Assembly: GCF_005048155.1 (NCBI RefSeq)
Contig: NZ_SUMB01000003.1
Location: forward strand, 620,001 to 684,000
Direction: 5' to 3'
Origin: Streptomyces piniterrae
GTDB taxonomy: Bacteria > Actinomycetota > Actinomycetes > Streptomycetales > Streptomycetaceae
DNA length: 64,000 bases
The position numbers and the translations under genes are program-made. Below are positions 41,155-47,693 of this stretch, piece after piece. The notes under the pieces are model-generated. The model was given only the letters and a program-made list of their open reading frames with translations, was not told where the DNA came from and searched no databases. How positions within the stretch are numbered: the first letter of the stretch is position 1; each line of letters begins with the position of its first letter.

Positions 41155-42218
41155 CAGAAGACCCCGTCACCCGGGTCGCCGGGCATGCCGGGACCGCCGG
41201 GCGGCAGGTCGCGGCCGCCGGGAAAGCCGTTCTGGCCGGGGACCCTGCCCCGGGTGCGCACCGGCGTCAGGACCATGTCGCGGTCCATTCCCTCGCCGAT
41301 GGCGCCCAGTTGGGCACCGATGTTGCCGAGGTGCTGGATGACCTCCTCGGTGCGGTCCGGCTTGGCCTCGCGTGCATCGAACCGCACTTGGGAGGCTTCG
41401 GTCCTGAGCCGGTTCAGTTCGCCGGACAGCTCCTTGACCCCGTTGGCCGCGGCGCGCATGGCCACGGACATGGCCTCCGCGGCTTCCGCCTCGGCGGCCA
41501 GGTCGCGGCGGGACCCGACCCCGCCGGCGGCCTCGGACAGCCGCGTGAGGACCAGCTCGTCCAGCTCCAGCAGCAGCCGCTCCTCCCGGGTGTGCACGAA
41601 GGAGACCAGCAGATGGCAGACGACGCTGCTGCCGAGCGCGAACAGGGTGATGCCGAATGCCGAGGCGAGCGGCCTGATCACATCGGACACCAGGATGCCG
41701 CTCAGGTCGGCGTAGTTGGCGGTGCCGTGCATGGCGCCGCTCAGCCCGCGGATCGAGCGCGACATCTCCGCGGCGGTGCCGATGAAGCCGAGGGCGGGCA
41801 GCGCCCACACCAGGGCACGGATCACCGCGTACGGCGTCTCGGCGCGTGCGCCGCGGACCGCGGAACGGCCGCCGACCAGCGACTCGGCCTGCGCCGGATC
41901 GGCCGCACCGCGCACCGAACGGACCTGTTCCAGGGCCTCGCGCACCGCGGTACGCGGGTGCCCCAGGCCGCCCCTCGGCTTCGCGGCGGCCAGCGAGGCG
42001 GCCTCCCGGCTGTTGCGGTTGCTGAGGGCGAGCAGCATCAACAGCACCCAGGTGTTGAGGGCGAGGACGGCGGTGGCGAGGAGCTGCGAGGCCCCGCCGT
42101 GTTCGACGAGGCTGTGGAGCGGCGGCACTATCGCGGTGGCTCCGGTGAGGCTCAGGAGCAGGGCGGACCCCACCCCCAGCACCCCGCACCAGATGAATGT
42201 CGTCCGCAGCTTCGTCAT
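41154..42218 (-). CDS. MotA/TolQ/ExbB proton-channel family protein
   Basis: A 354-residue membrane protein. Two N-terminal helices (about 8-32, 45-66) are followed by a cytoplasmic loop, then the family core: ALVWALPALGFIGTAAEMSRSI (about 133-154) and PLASAFGITLFALGSSVVCHLLVSFVHTREERLLLELDELV (about 185-225). These correspond to the conserved helices of MotA/ExbB that form the ion channel. A coiled-coil segment (about 235-290) and a Pro/Gly-rich tail end the protein. GGAGG precedes the ATG at 42218. It is coupled to the ExbD-like gene. There is no TonB, Tol or flagellar gene nearby, so the ion-driven work is directed elsewhere. Confidence 0.88.
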   Translation of the reverse strand: MTKLRTTFIWCGVLGVGSALLLSLTGATAIVPPLHSLVEHGGASQLLATAVLALNTWVLLMLLALSNRNSREAASLAAAKPRGGLGHPRTAVREALEQVRSVRGAADPAQAESLVGGRSAVRGARAETPYAVIRALVWALPALGFIGTAAEMSRSIRGLSGAMHGTANYADLSGILVSDVIRPLASAFGITLFALGSSVVCHLLVSFVHTREERLLLELDELVLTRLSEAAGGVGSRRDLAAEAEAAEAMSVAMRAAANGVKELSGELNRLRTEASQVRFDAREAKPDRTEEVIQHLGNIGAQLGAIGEGMDRDMVLTPVRTRGRVPGQNGFPGGRDLPPGGPGMPGDPGDGVF

Positions 42219-42273
42219 GCTCCACGCCTCCCCTGTACCGCGACCACGCCGCGGCGGCCTGTGCCCACGTCAC

Positions 42274-42360
42274 TTCGTCACTGTCGATCGCCACCGTCCG
42301 AATTCGCGCCGTCGGCCCGCTACCGGCGGCCCCGCGACGGCCGAATTCGTCACTTTCGAT
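42274..42360. promoter_or_regulatory. Direct repeats in the promoter region of the motor genes
   Basis: TTCGTCACTGTCGAT (42274-42288) and TTCGTCACTTTCGAT (42346-42360) are 14/15 identical and 72 bp apart. CCGAATTCG (42299-42307, 42342-42350) is also duplicated. They sit 56-142 bp upstream of the ExbB-like gene in the 251-bp gap after the protease gene and may bind a regulator. Confidence 0.45.
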
Positions 42361-42469
42361 GACGAGTCGATCATGATGAGTAGTTCCCCCGTCACTCGAA
42401 CGAGCTCACTTCACAAAACCGTGAGACAGACGGGGAGTTGGCGGCTAGTGAGGCGCGCGAAGCCGGCCG

Positions 42470-43501
42470 CTAGCGAAACGTGTGGTGGTCGTCGACGAAC
42501 TCCAACTCCCAGTAACCGGAGTCCTTTTGCTGTTCGGAGACGGAGAGGGAGGCGCGGATCACCAGCGTGTCCCCGTGGCACAGCGGAAGCCGCCCCGGTG
42601 CCGGTACGAGCAGCAGCCGGTCGTCACCGGGGTACCGCACATAGGTGAGGGCGTCCCTCTTCGGGCTCTCCACGGACCAGTTGCCGTATTCGCACACCAG
42701 CCGGCAGTGCCACCGGCTGACGACGTGCCGCGGCCGGGACGCGAGCAGGATCGCCGGCTCCCGGGGGCCGCCGTCGCCGCGGCCGATCCAGAACTCCCGG
42801 CGGTCGGGCCCGGTGACCCGCAGCGGGACCATTCGCGGTGGCCCACCGTGCGGATCGCGGATCCACAGCCGGACGGGGCAGGGCTCGGCCAGCTCCGGCC
42901 AGTGCGTACGGAGTCCGTCGACGGGGAGGGCATAGGCCGTGCGCGCCTCGGCGAGCCGGTCGACGGCGGTCACCATGCCGATGACGGCCTGGAGGTCCTC
43001 GTCCCATACGGGCGAGCCGCTGAACCCCCGGGCGGTCGGATGGCCGGTCGCATTGACGGCGGCGAACTGGAGCAGGCCGGCGGCGGTGCGGCCCACGAGC
43101 CGGCCGCCGGCCCACACACCCTCCGGGTGGCCCTCGGGAAAGCCGTATGCGCCGAGCGTGTGCCCGGCCAGGTCGGCGTGCTCCTCCAGGGGGGCGGGCT
43201 CGGCCCCGTAGGGGATGCGGTCCGGGCGCAGCACGGCGACATCGTCCGGGCCGCCCACCGGGGCGGGCTCACCGGCCAGCACGATCCGCGCCGGGATGTC
43301 GCTGCCACGCTCCAGGAACGGGAAGTCGACCCGGACGCCGCACCGGCCGTCCGGCCCTCGACCCTGCTCGACGACATGCGCGCAGGTCAGGACGGTGCCG
43401 TTGGCGCAGAGGATGCCGCCGCCGGCGACGCCGCGCTCGGTTCGTAACCGCACCTGCCACGGCGGCTTCTCTGCCTTGCTGCCCACCGGTCGGCCCCCCA
43501 T
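42470..43501 (-). CDS. Trypsin-like serine protease fused to an FHA domain
   Basis: A 343-residue cytosolic protein (no signal peptide). The protease domain (about 14-205) has a complete triad: LTCAHVV (His42), PDDVAVL (Asp87) and RGFSGSPVWD (Ser161). The C-terminal half (about 215-335) is a forkhead-associated domain: FWIGRGDG, then RHVVSRWHCRLVCEYGNW with the SRxHC phosphothreonine-reading motif. The pairing with a co-encoded Ser/Thr kinase suggests the protease is recruited by phosphorylation. No ribosome site precedes the ATG at 43501; a GTG five codons in (43486) has GGGGGG upstream. It is the first gene of the leftward set; 251 bp separate it from the next. Confidence 0.88.
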   Translation of the reverse strand: MGGRPVGSKAEKPPWQVRLRTERGVAGGGILCANGTVLTCAHVVEQGRGPDGRCGVRVDFPFLERGSDIPARIVLAGEPAPVGGPDDVAVLRPDRIPYGAEPAPLEEHADLAGHTLGAYGFPEGHPEGVWAGGRLVGRTAAGLLQFAAVNATGHPTARGFSGSPVWDEDLQAVIGMVTAVDRLAEARTAYALPVDGLRTHWPELAEPCPVRLWIRDPHGGPPRMVPLRVTGPDRREFWIGRGDGGPREPAILLASRPRHVVSRWHCRLVCEYGNWSVESPKRDALTYVRYPGDDRLLLVPAPGRLPLCHGDTLVIRASLSVSEQQKDSGYWELEFVDDHHTFR

Positions 43502-43612
43502 CAGCCGTACGGATCACTGGGGAATCACCGTGCCGGGCCCGAACACCTACGGGAGCCCCCGGGAATCCCCCGGAGATGGTAGCCGCCGGGCGCACGGCCG
43601 GCCCGGCACACG

Positions 43613-43673
43613 CCCCGGCGTCCAGGCCCCGGCGTCCAGGCGCCCCGCCGTGCAGACACCCCGGCGTCCAGGC
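43613..43673. repeat. 15-bp repeat, three copies
   Basis: CCCCGGCGTCCAGGC occurs at 43613-43627, 43627-43641 and 43659-43673 in the divergent gap between the protease gene and the next rightward gene. It may be slippage or an operator array. Confidence 0.75.
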
Positions 43674-43748
43674 CCGGCGCCCCCTCCACGGTGTCCGCGC
43701 TGCGGAACAGCGCGGCCCCGGCAGATCCGTACGGGCACAATGGGCGCT

Positions 43749-44546
43749 ATGCCGATAGCCGCTGCCGCCGCAGCCCCCACGCGTGCCGAACTCGTCGACC
43801 ATCTCGTGCGGACCCGGATCGCCGGTGACGTCGCCACCCCGCGCGAGAACAACCTCGACCACTACCGCAAGCTCGCCAACGGAGACCGCCACTACTGGCT
43901 CGGCCTCGAGCTCGGCGACCGGTGGACGGACGAGCAGGACGTGCTCGCGGTGATGGCGGAGCGCTGCGGTGTGAACGACGACCCGAACCACCGGGTCGGG
44001 CAGGACACCATCGACCCGGAGCTGACGGTGGACGCCCTGGACCGTACGGCCGCGGTGCTGCGCAAGGCGGCGGCCGACCGGCAGCGGGTGCTGTTCGCGA
44101 CGGGGCACCCGGGCGGGCTGCTGGATGTGCACCGCGCCACGGCCGACGCGCTGCGCGCGAAGGGCTGCGAGATCGTGACCGTACCGGGCGTCCTGGCGGT
44201 GGACGAGGGCCTGGTCGTGCAGTTCGCCGACGTGGCGATGCTGGAGCGCGGCGCGACGCTGTGGCACACCCACTCCCCCGCGCCGATGGCGGCGATCCTG
44301 GACCAGCTGGAGCGCGAGGGCGCCCCGCAGCCGGATCTGGTGATGGCCGACCACGGCTGGGCGGGCTGCGCGGGCCAGCGCGGCATCGAGGCGGTGGGTT
44401 TCGCGGACTGCAACGACCCGGCGCTGTTCCTGGCCGAGGCGGAGGGCACGCTCCAGGTGACGATCCCGCTCGACGACCACGTCCTCAGCCCGCGGTACTA
44501 CGACCCGCTGACGGCGTATCTGCTGGACGCGGCGGGACTGGCCTGA
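43749..44546 (+). CDS. Conserved phosphatase-like protein of unknown substrate
   Basis: A 265-residue cytosolic protein of a family common in Streptomyces and usually labelled simply phosphatase. Features are TRIAGDVATPRENNLDHYRKL, an FATGHPGGLLDVHRA motif near 118, LWHTHSPAPM near 185 and a MADHGWAGCAGQRG segment near 210; the His/Asp-rich loops suggest a metal site. I do not assign a reaction. There is no ribosome site. CACAAT (43736-43741) lies seven bases before ATG 43749, consistent with a leaderless message; ATG 43740 is in the same frame. It is a monocistronic neighbour of the protease-motor operon with no evident link. Confidence 0.75.
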   Translation: MPIAAAAAAPTRAELVDHLVRTRIAGDVATPRENNLDHYRKLANGDRHYWLGLELGDRWTDEQDVLAVMAERCGVNDDPNHRVGQDTIDPELTVDALDRTAAVLRKAAADRQRVLFATGHPGGLLDVHRATADALRAKGCEIVTVPGVLAVDEGLVVQFADVAMLERGATLWHTHSPAPMAAILDQLEREGAPQPDLVMADHGWAGCAGQRGIEAVGFADCNDPALFLAEAEGTLQVTIPLDDHVLSPRYYDPLTAYLLDAAGLA

Positions 44547-44555
44547 CGGGACGGA

Positions 44556-44621
44556 CCCTTAGGGGTTGGTCGAACAGATCCCCTAGGGGACGCAAGGCCC
44601 CCCTGCGGGTCCACAACGCGG
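44556..44621. repeat. Palindromic intergenic element, copy 1
   Basis: It contains CCTTAGGGG, GTCGAACAGAT, CCCCTAGGGG, GACGCAAGG and CCCCCTGCGG, and matches the inverse complement of 53572-53638 at most positions. It lies between convergent genes (phosphatase-like and tesB). CCCCTAGGGG is a perfect palindrome, so it may serve as a transcription terminator or a mobile REP-like unit. Confidence 0.75.
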
Positions 44622-44680
44622 CGGGCGGGGCCGGATATTCCGTGGCCACAACACGGCGGGCCGGGGCCGGCATTCCGTGG
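44611..44680. repeat. 35-bp tandem duplication beside the intergenic element
   Basis: Two adjacent 35-bp units (44611-44645 and 44646-44680), both beginning CCACAAC and ending ATTCCGTGG, differ at only a few positions. The first unit overlaps the end of the palindromic element. 44681-44748 holds nothing recognisable. Confidence 0.75.
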
Positions 44681-44748
44681 CCCTCGGCGCCGCATGGCCC
44701 CCATTCACAGGCCCGCGACGAGCCCGCCCGGGTGCCCCGTCGCGCCCC

Positions 44749-45636
44749 CTACCCCCGCGGCACCCGTATGACCCCCTCCTGGATCACCGATACCGCCAGT
44801 TGCCCGTCGGCCGTGAAGATCCGGCCCTTGCCCAGGCCGCGGCCGCCCTGGGCGGTGGGGGATTCCTGGTCGTAGAGCAGCCACTCGTCGGCGCGCAGCG
44901 GGCGGTGGAACCACATCGCGTGGTCCAGGCTCGCGCCGACCACATCGCCGACCGCCCAGCCGCCCCGGCCGTGTGCGAGCAGTACCGAGTCCAGCAGGGT
45001 CATGTCGGAGACGTAGGTGACCAGGCAGATGTCCAGCAGCGGCCGGGGGATGCCGCTGGCGTCGTCGAGCTTGCCGTGGGTGCGGAACCAGACCTGGGAG
45101 CGGGGCTCGCGCGGCTCCCCCACGCTCCCGAACGGCGGCTCGCCCACGTACCGGAGGTCGATCGCGGCCCGCGCCTCCAGCATCCGGTCGGCGACGCCCT
45201 CGGCGAACAGGTCGGCGTAGCGCGGCAGCATCTCCGCTGCGGTGGGCAGTTCCAGCGGATCCGGCGCCGGCGGCATCGGCTCCTGGTGCTCGAGTCCCTC
45301 CTCGTCCGCCTGGAAGGAGGCGGAGAGATGGAAGATCGGCTGGCCGTGCTGGACGGCGACGACCCGGCGGGTGGTGAAGGACCGCCCGTCGCGGATCCGG
45401 TCGACGGTGTAGACGATGGGCGCGCCGGGGTCGCCGGGGCGCAGGAAGTACGCGTGCAGGGAGTGCGGCGGGCGGTCGGCGGGGACCGTGCGCCCGGCCG
45501 CGACCAGGGCCTGGGCGGCGACCTGGCCGCCGAAGACCCGGGGCACGACCGAGGCCTGTGACTGCCCGCGGAAGATGTCCTGCTCGATCTGCTCCAGGGC
45601 GAGCAGATCGAGCAGGGACTGGAGTGCGTTGTTCAC
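44749..45636 (-). CDS. tesB: Acyl-CoA thioesterase II (TesB)
   Basis: Hydrolyses acyl-CoA to free acid and CoA. The 295-residue double hot-dog protein has VFGGQVAAQALVAAGRTV in the first repeat, the SLHAYFLRPGDP segment, and GASLDHAMWFHRPLRADEWLLYDQESP in the second, which carries the catalytic Asp; the Thr/Gln of the triad lie around MTLLDSV and GRIFTADGQLAVSVIQEG. The start is the GTG at 45636. It lies 25 bp downstream of an acyl-CoA dehydrogenase gene in the same leftward unit, so it probably works in fatty-acid turnover under the TetR protein encoded upstream. Confidence 0.92.
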   Translation of the reverse strand: MNNALQSLLDLLALEQIEQDIFRGQSQASVVPRVFGGQVAAQALVAAGRTVPADRPPHSLHAYFLRPGDPGAPIVYTVDRIRDGRSFTTRRVVAVQHGQPIFHLSASFQADEEGLEHQEPMPPAPDPLELPTAAEMLPRYADLFAEGVADRMLEARAAIDLRYVGEPPFGSVGEPREPRSQVWFRTHGKLDDASGIPRPLLDICLVTYVSDMTLLDSVLLAHGRGGWAVGDVVGASLDHAMWFHRPLRADEWLLYDQESPTAQGGRGLGKGRIFTADGQLAVSVIQEGVIRVPRG

Positions 45637-45661
45637 GAGTCAGCAGTCCGGAGCCTGCGCC

Positions 45662-46819
45662 TCACAGGCCCATGGACTTGGCGATGATCGACTTCATGAC
45701 CTCGCTGGTGCCGCCGTAGATGCGGTTGACGCGGTTGTCGGCGTAGAGGCGGGCGATCGGGTACTCGTTCATGTAGCCGTAGCCGCCGTGCAGTTGGAGG
45801 CAGCGGTCGATGACGCGGTGGGCGACCTCGGTGCAGAAGAGCTTGGCCGAGGCCGCCTCGGCCGGGGTGAGCTCGCCGGCGTCGAGGGCCTCCAGGGCGC
45901 GGTCGGCGACGGCCTCGGCGGCGTCCACCTCGGCCTGGCAGGCGGCCAGCTCGAACTTGGTGTTCTGGAAGGAGGCGACGGTCTTGCCGAAGACGGTGCG
46001 CTCCTGGACGTACTCCTGGGCGAACCGGACGGCGGCCTTGGCCTGCGCGTAGGCGCCGAAGGCGATGCCCCAGCGCTCGGAGGCGAGGTTGTGGCCGAGG
46101 TAGTAGAAGCCCTTGTTCTCCTCGCCGAGCAGGTCCTCGACCGGGACCTTCACGTCGACGAACGCCAGCTCGGCGGTGTCGGAGGTCTTCAGGCCGAGCT
46201 TGTCGAGCTTGCGGCCGATGGAGTAGCCCTCGGACTTGGTGTCCACGGCGAACAGGGAGATGCCGAAGCGGCGGTCCTCGGCGGTGGGCGCGGAGGTGCG
46301 GGCGCAGACGATCACGCGGTCGGCGTGCACGCCGCCGGTGATGAAGGTCTTGGCGCCGTTGAGGACGTAGTGCGTGCCGTCCTCGCTCAGCTTGGCCGTG
46401 GTCTTCATGCCCGCGAGGTCGGAGCCGGTGCCCGGCTCGGTCATCGCCAGGGCCCACATCTCCTCGCCGGAGACGAACTTCGGCAGGAAGCGCTTCTTCT
46501 GCTCGTCGCTGGCGAGCATCTTGATGTACGGCAGGCCGAGCAGCACATGCACACCGGAGCCGCCGAACTGGACGCCCGCGCGGGACGTCTCCTCGTACAT
46601 CACGGCCTCGAACTTGTACGAGTTGATGCCCGCGCCGCCGTACTCCTCGTCGACGCGGATGCCGAAGACGCCGAGCTCGGCGAGCTTGTAGTAGAAGTCG
46701 CGGGGGGCCTGGCCCGCGGCGAACCACTCGTCGTAGACGGGGACGACCTCGGCCTCGATGAAGGCGCGTATGGTCTCGCGGAACGCCTCGTGGTCCTCGT
46801 TGAACACCGTACGGCGCAT
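45662..46819 (-). CDS. Acyl-CoA dehydrogenase (FadE type)
   Basis: FAD-dependent alpha,beta-dehydrogenation of an acyl-CoA. The 385-residue protein has the three ACAD domains: WALAMTEPGTGSDLAGMKTTA (FAD/substrate binding), LNGAKTFITGG, ERTVFGKTVASFQNTKFELA and the C-terminal LQLHGGYGYMNEYPIARLYADNRVNRIYGGTSEVMKSIIA. The sequence resembles long-chain dehydrogenases. GGAGGAGGG lies upstream of the ATG at 46819. A 22-bp TetR-type palindrome stands 31 bp before the start. Transcribed with tesB, and probably regulated by the adjacent TetR protein and fatty-acyl-CoA. Confidence 0.93.
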   Translation of the reverse strand: MRRTVFNEDHEAFRETIRAFIEAEVVPVYDEWFAAGQAPRDFYYKLAELGVFGIRVDEEYGGAGINSYKFEAVMYEETSRAGVQFGGSGVHVLLGLPYIKMLASDEQKKRFLPKFVSGEEMWALAMTEPGTGSDLAGMKTTAKLSEDGTHYVLNGAKTFITGGVHADRVIVCARTSAPTAEDRRFGISLFAVDTKSEGYSIGRKLDKLGLKTSDTAELAFVDVKVPVEDLLGEENKGFYYLGHNLASERWGIAFGAYAQAKAAVRFAQEYVQERTVFGKTVASFQNTKFELAACQAEVDAAEAVADRALEALDAGELTPAEAASAKLFCTEVAHRVIDRCLQLHGGYGYMNEYPIARLYADNRVNRIYGGTSEVMKSIIAKSMGL

Positions 46820-46850
46820 GGGCCGCCCTCCTCCAGGTCGCCGACCGAAC

Positions 46851-46872
46851 GCTGTCTAAGCGCTTGCTCAGC
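46851..46872. promoter_or_regulatory. TetR-type operator upstream of the acyl-CoA dehydrogenase
   Basis: GCTG-N3-AAGCGCTT-N3-CAGC forms a near-perfect 22-bp inverted repeat centred on AAGCGCTT. The reverse complement reads AGCAAGCGCTTAGA, close to operators of TetR regulators of acyl-CoA metabolism (KstR2/FadR-like AnCAAGnnCTTGnT). Confidence 0.6.
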
Positions 46873-46938
46873 GAAAGCTACCGGCCGGTCATGTTTGCTG
46901 TCCAGAGGTGTCCTGGCGATCCGGGTGAGAGCTACGTC

Positions 46939-47559
46939 CTACCGGGCCGCGACCGGCTCGGACTCCGCCGCCACCGCTCCGAAGGCCCCCAGCGCCAGCC
47001 GGTGCAGCAGCTCCGCCATCTCCGTACGGCCCGGGAGCGCGCCCGGCCGACCCAGGTGCGGGGTGGAGTTCAGCAGCCCGAAGACGGCGTGCACCGCGGC
47101 GCGGGCCTGCGCCTCGGAGGCCTCGGGGTGGACCCTGCGCACGACCTCCACCCACAGCTCGACGTACTGCCGCTGGAGCTGGCGCACCCGCTTGCGGTCC
47201 GCCTCGCGCAGCCGGTCCAGCTCCCGGTCGTGCAGGGTGATCAGCGGGCGGTCGTCCAGCGCGAAGTCGATATGGCCTTCGATCAGCGCGTCCAGCACCG
47301 CCTTCGGGCTCTCGCCGCCCTCGCTGACCCGCATCCGGCCGCCGGCCAGCAGCCGCTCGCTGATCCCCACCAGCAGCTCGGCGAGCATCGCGTCCTTGCC
47401 GGCGAAGTGGCGGTAGAGACCGGGGCCCGAGATGCCCACGGCCGCCCCTATCTCGTCCACGCCGACGCCGTGGAACCCGCGCTCCGCGAAGAGCCGGGCG
47501 GCCTCCTTGAGGATCTGCTCGCGTCGGCTGGTCGGGGCAGGGGCGTGCGCATTGCTCAT
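46939..47559 (-). CDS. TetR-family regulator of acyl-CoA / leucine catabolism genes
   Basis: A 206-residue repressor with the HTH RREQILKEAARLFAERGFHGVGVDEIGAAVGISGPGLYRHFAGKDAMLAELL and a TetR_C ligand pocket (LHRLALGAFGAV). It lies between the leftward fadE-tesB genes and the divergent liu operon. TACAAT ends seven bases before the ATG at 47559, so the mRNA is likely leaderless, and an operator-like GTTA-N8-TAAC overlaps the -35 position. It probably represses itself and the liu operon, released by an acyl-CoA such as a branched-chain CoA ester. Confidence 0.92.
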   Translation of the reverse strand: MSNAHAPAPTSRREQILKEAARLFAERGFHGVGVDEIGAAVGISGPGLYRHFAGKDAMLAELLVGISERLLAGGRMRVSEGGESPKAVLDALIEGHIDFALDDRPLITLHDRELDRLREADRKRVRQLQRQYVELWVEVVRRVHPEASEAQARAAVHAVFGLLNSTPHLGRPGALPGRTEMAELLHRLALGAFGAVAAESEPVAAR

Positions 47560-47581
47560 GCCGCCAATTGTAGACAGGCGG

Positions 47582-47627
47582 GTTAGTGCTCGTTAACCTG
47601 AGGGAAATGAGGTTAACGCCCATTAAC
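47582..47627. promoter_or_regulatory. Twin TetR operators between tetR and the liu operon
   Basis: GTTAGTGCTCGTTAAC (47582-47597) and GTTAACGCCCATTAAC (47612-47627) are related 16-bp palindromes arranged as inverted copies 14 bp apart; the whole 46-bp block is itself a nested inverted repeat. One flanks each divergent promoter. The first overlaps the predicted tetR -35. Confidence 0.75.
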
Positions 47628-47693
47628 CCGCAGGGCCCGGTGGCCGCCGATCGCGGTGCCGGGGCTGAGGACCGAGCAAGGGGGCTCGTACTG

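Noticed and set aside
42219..42469. CRISPR-like repeats in the gap upstream of the ExbB-like gene
   Set aside because: Only two copies of each box, too short and irregular; no cas genes.
37590..43501. Calling the five-gene module a canonical Zorya system
   Set aside because: The ZorC, ZorD helicase and ZorE nuclease are absent and the stator subunit lacks a peptidoglycan-binding domain.
44556..44621. Reading the CCCCTAGGGG elements as CsoR-type copper operators
   Set aside because: They lack the flanking TA steps of the copZ operator and lie between convergent genes, not at promoters.
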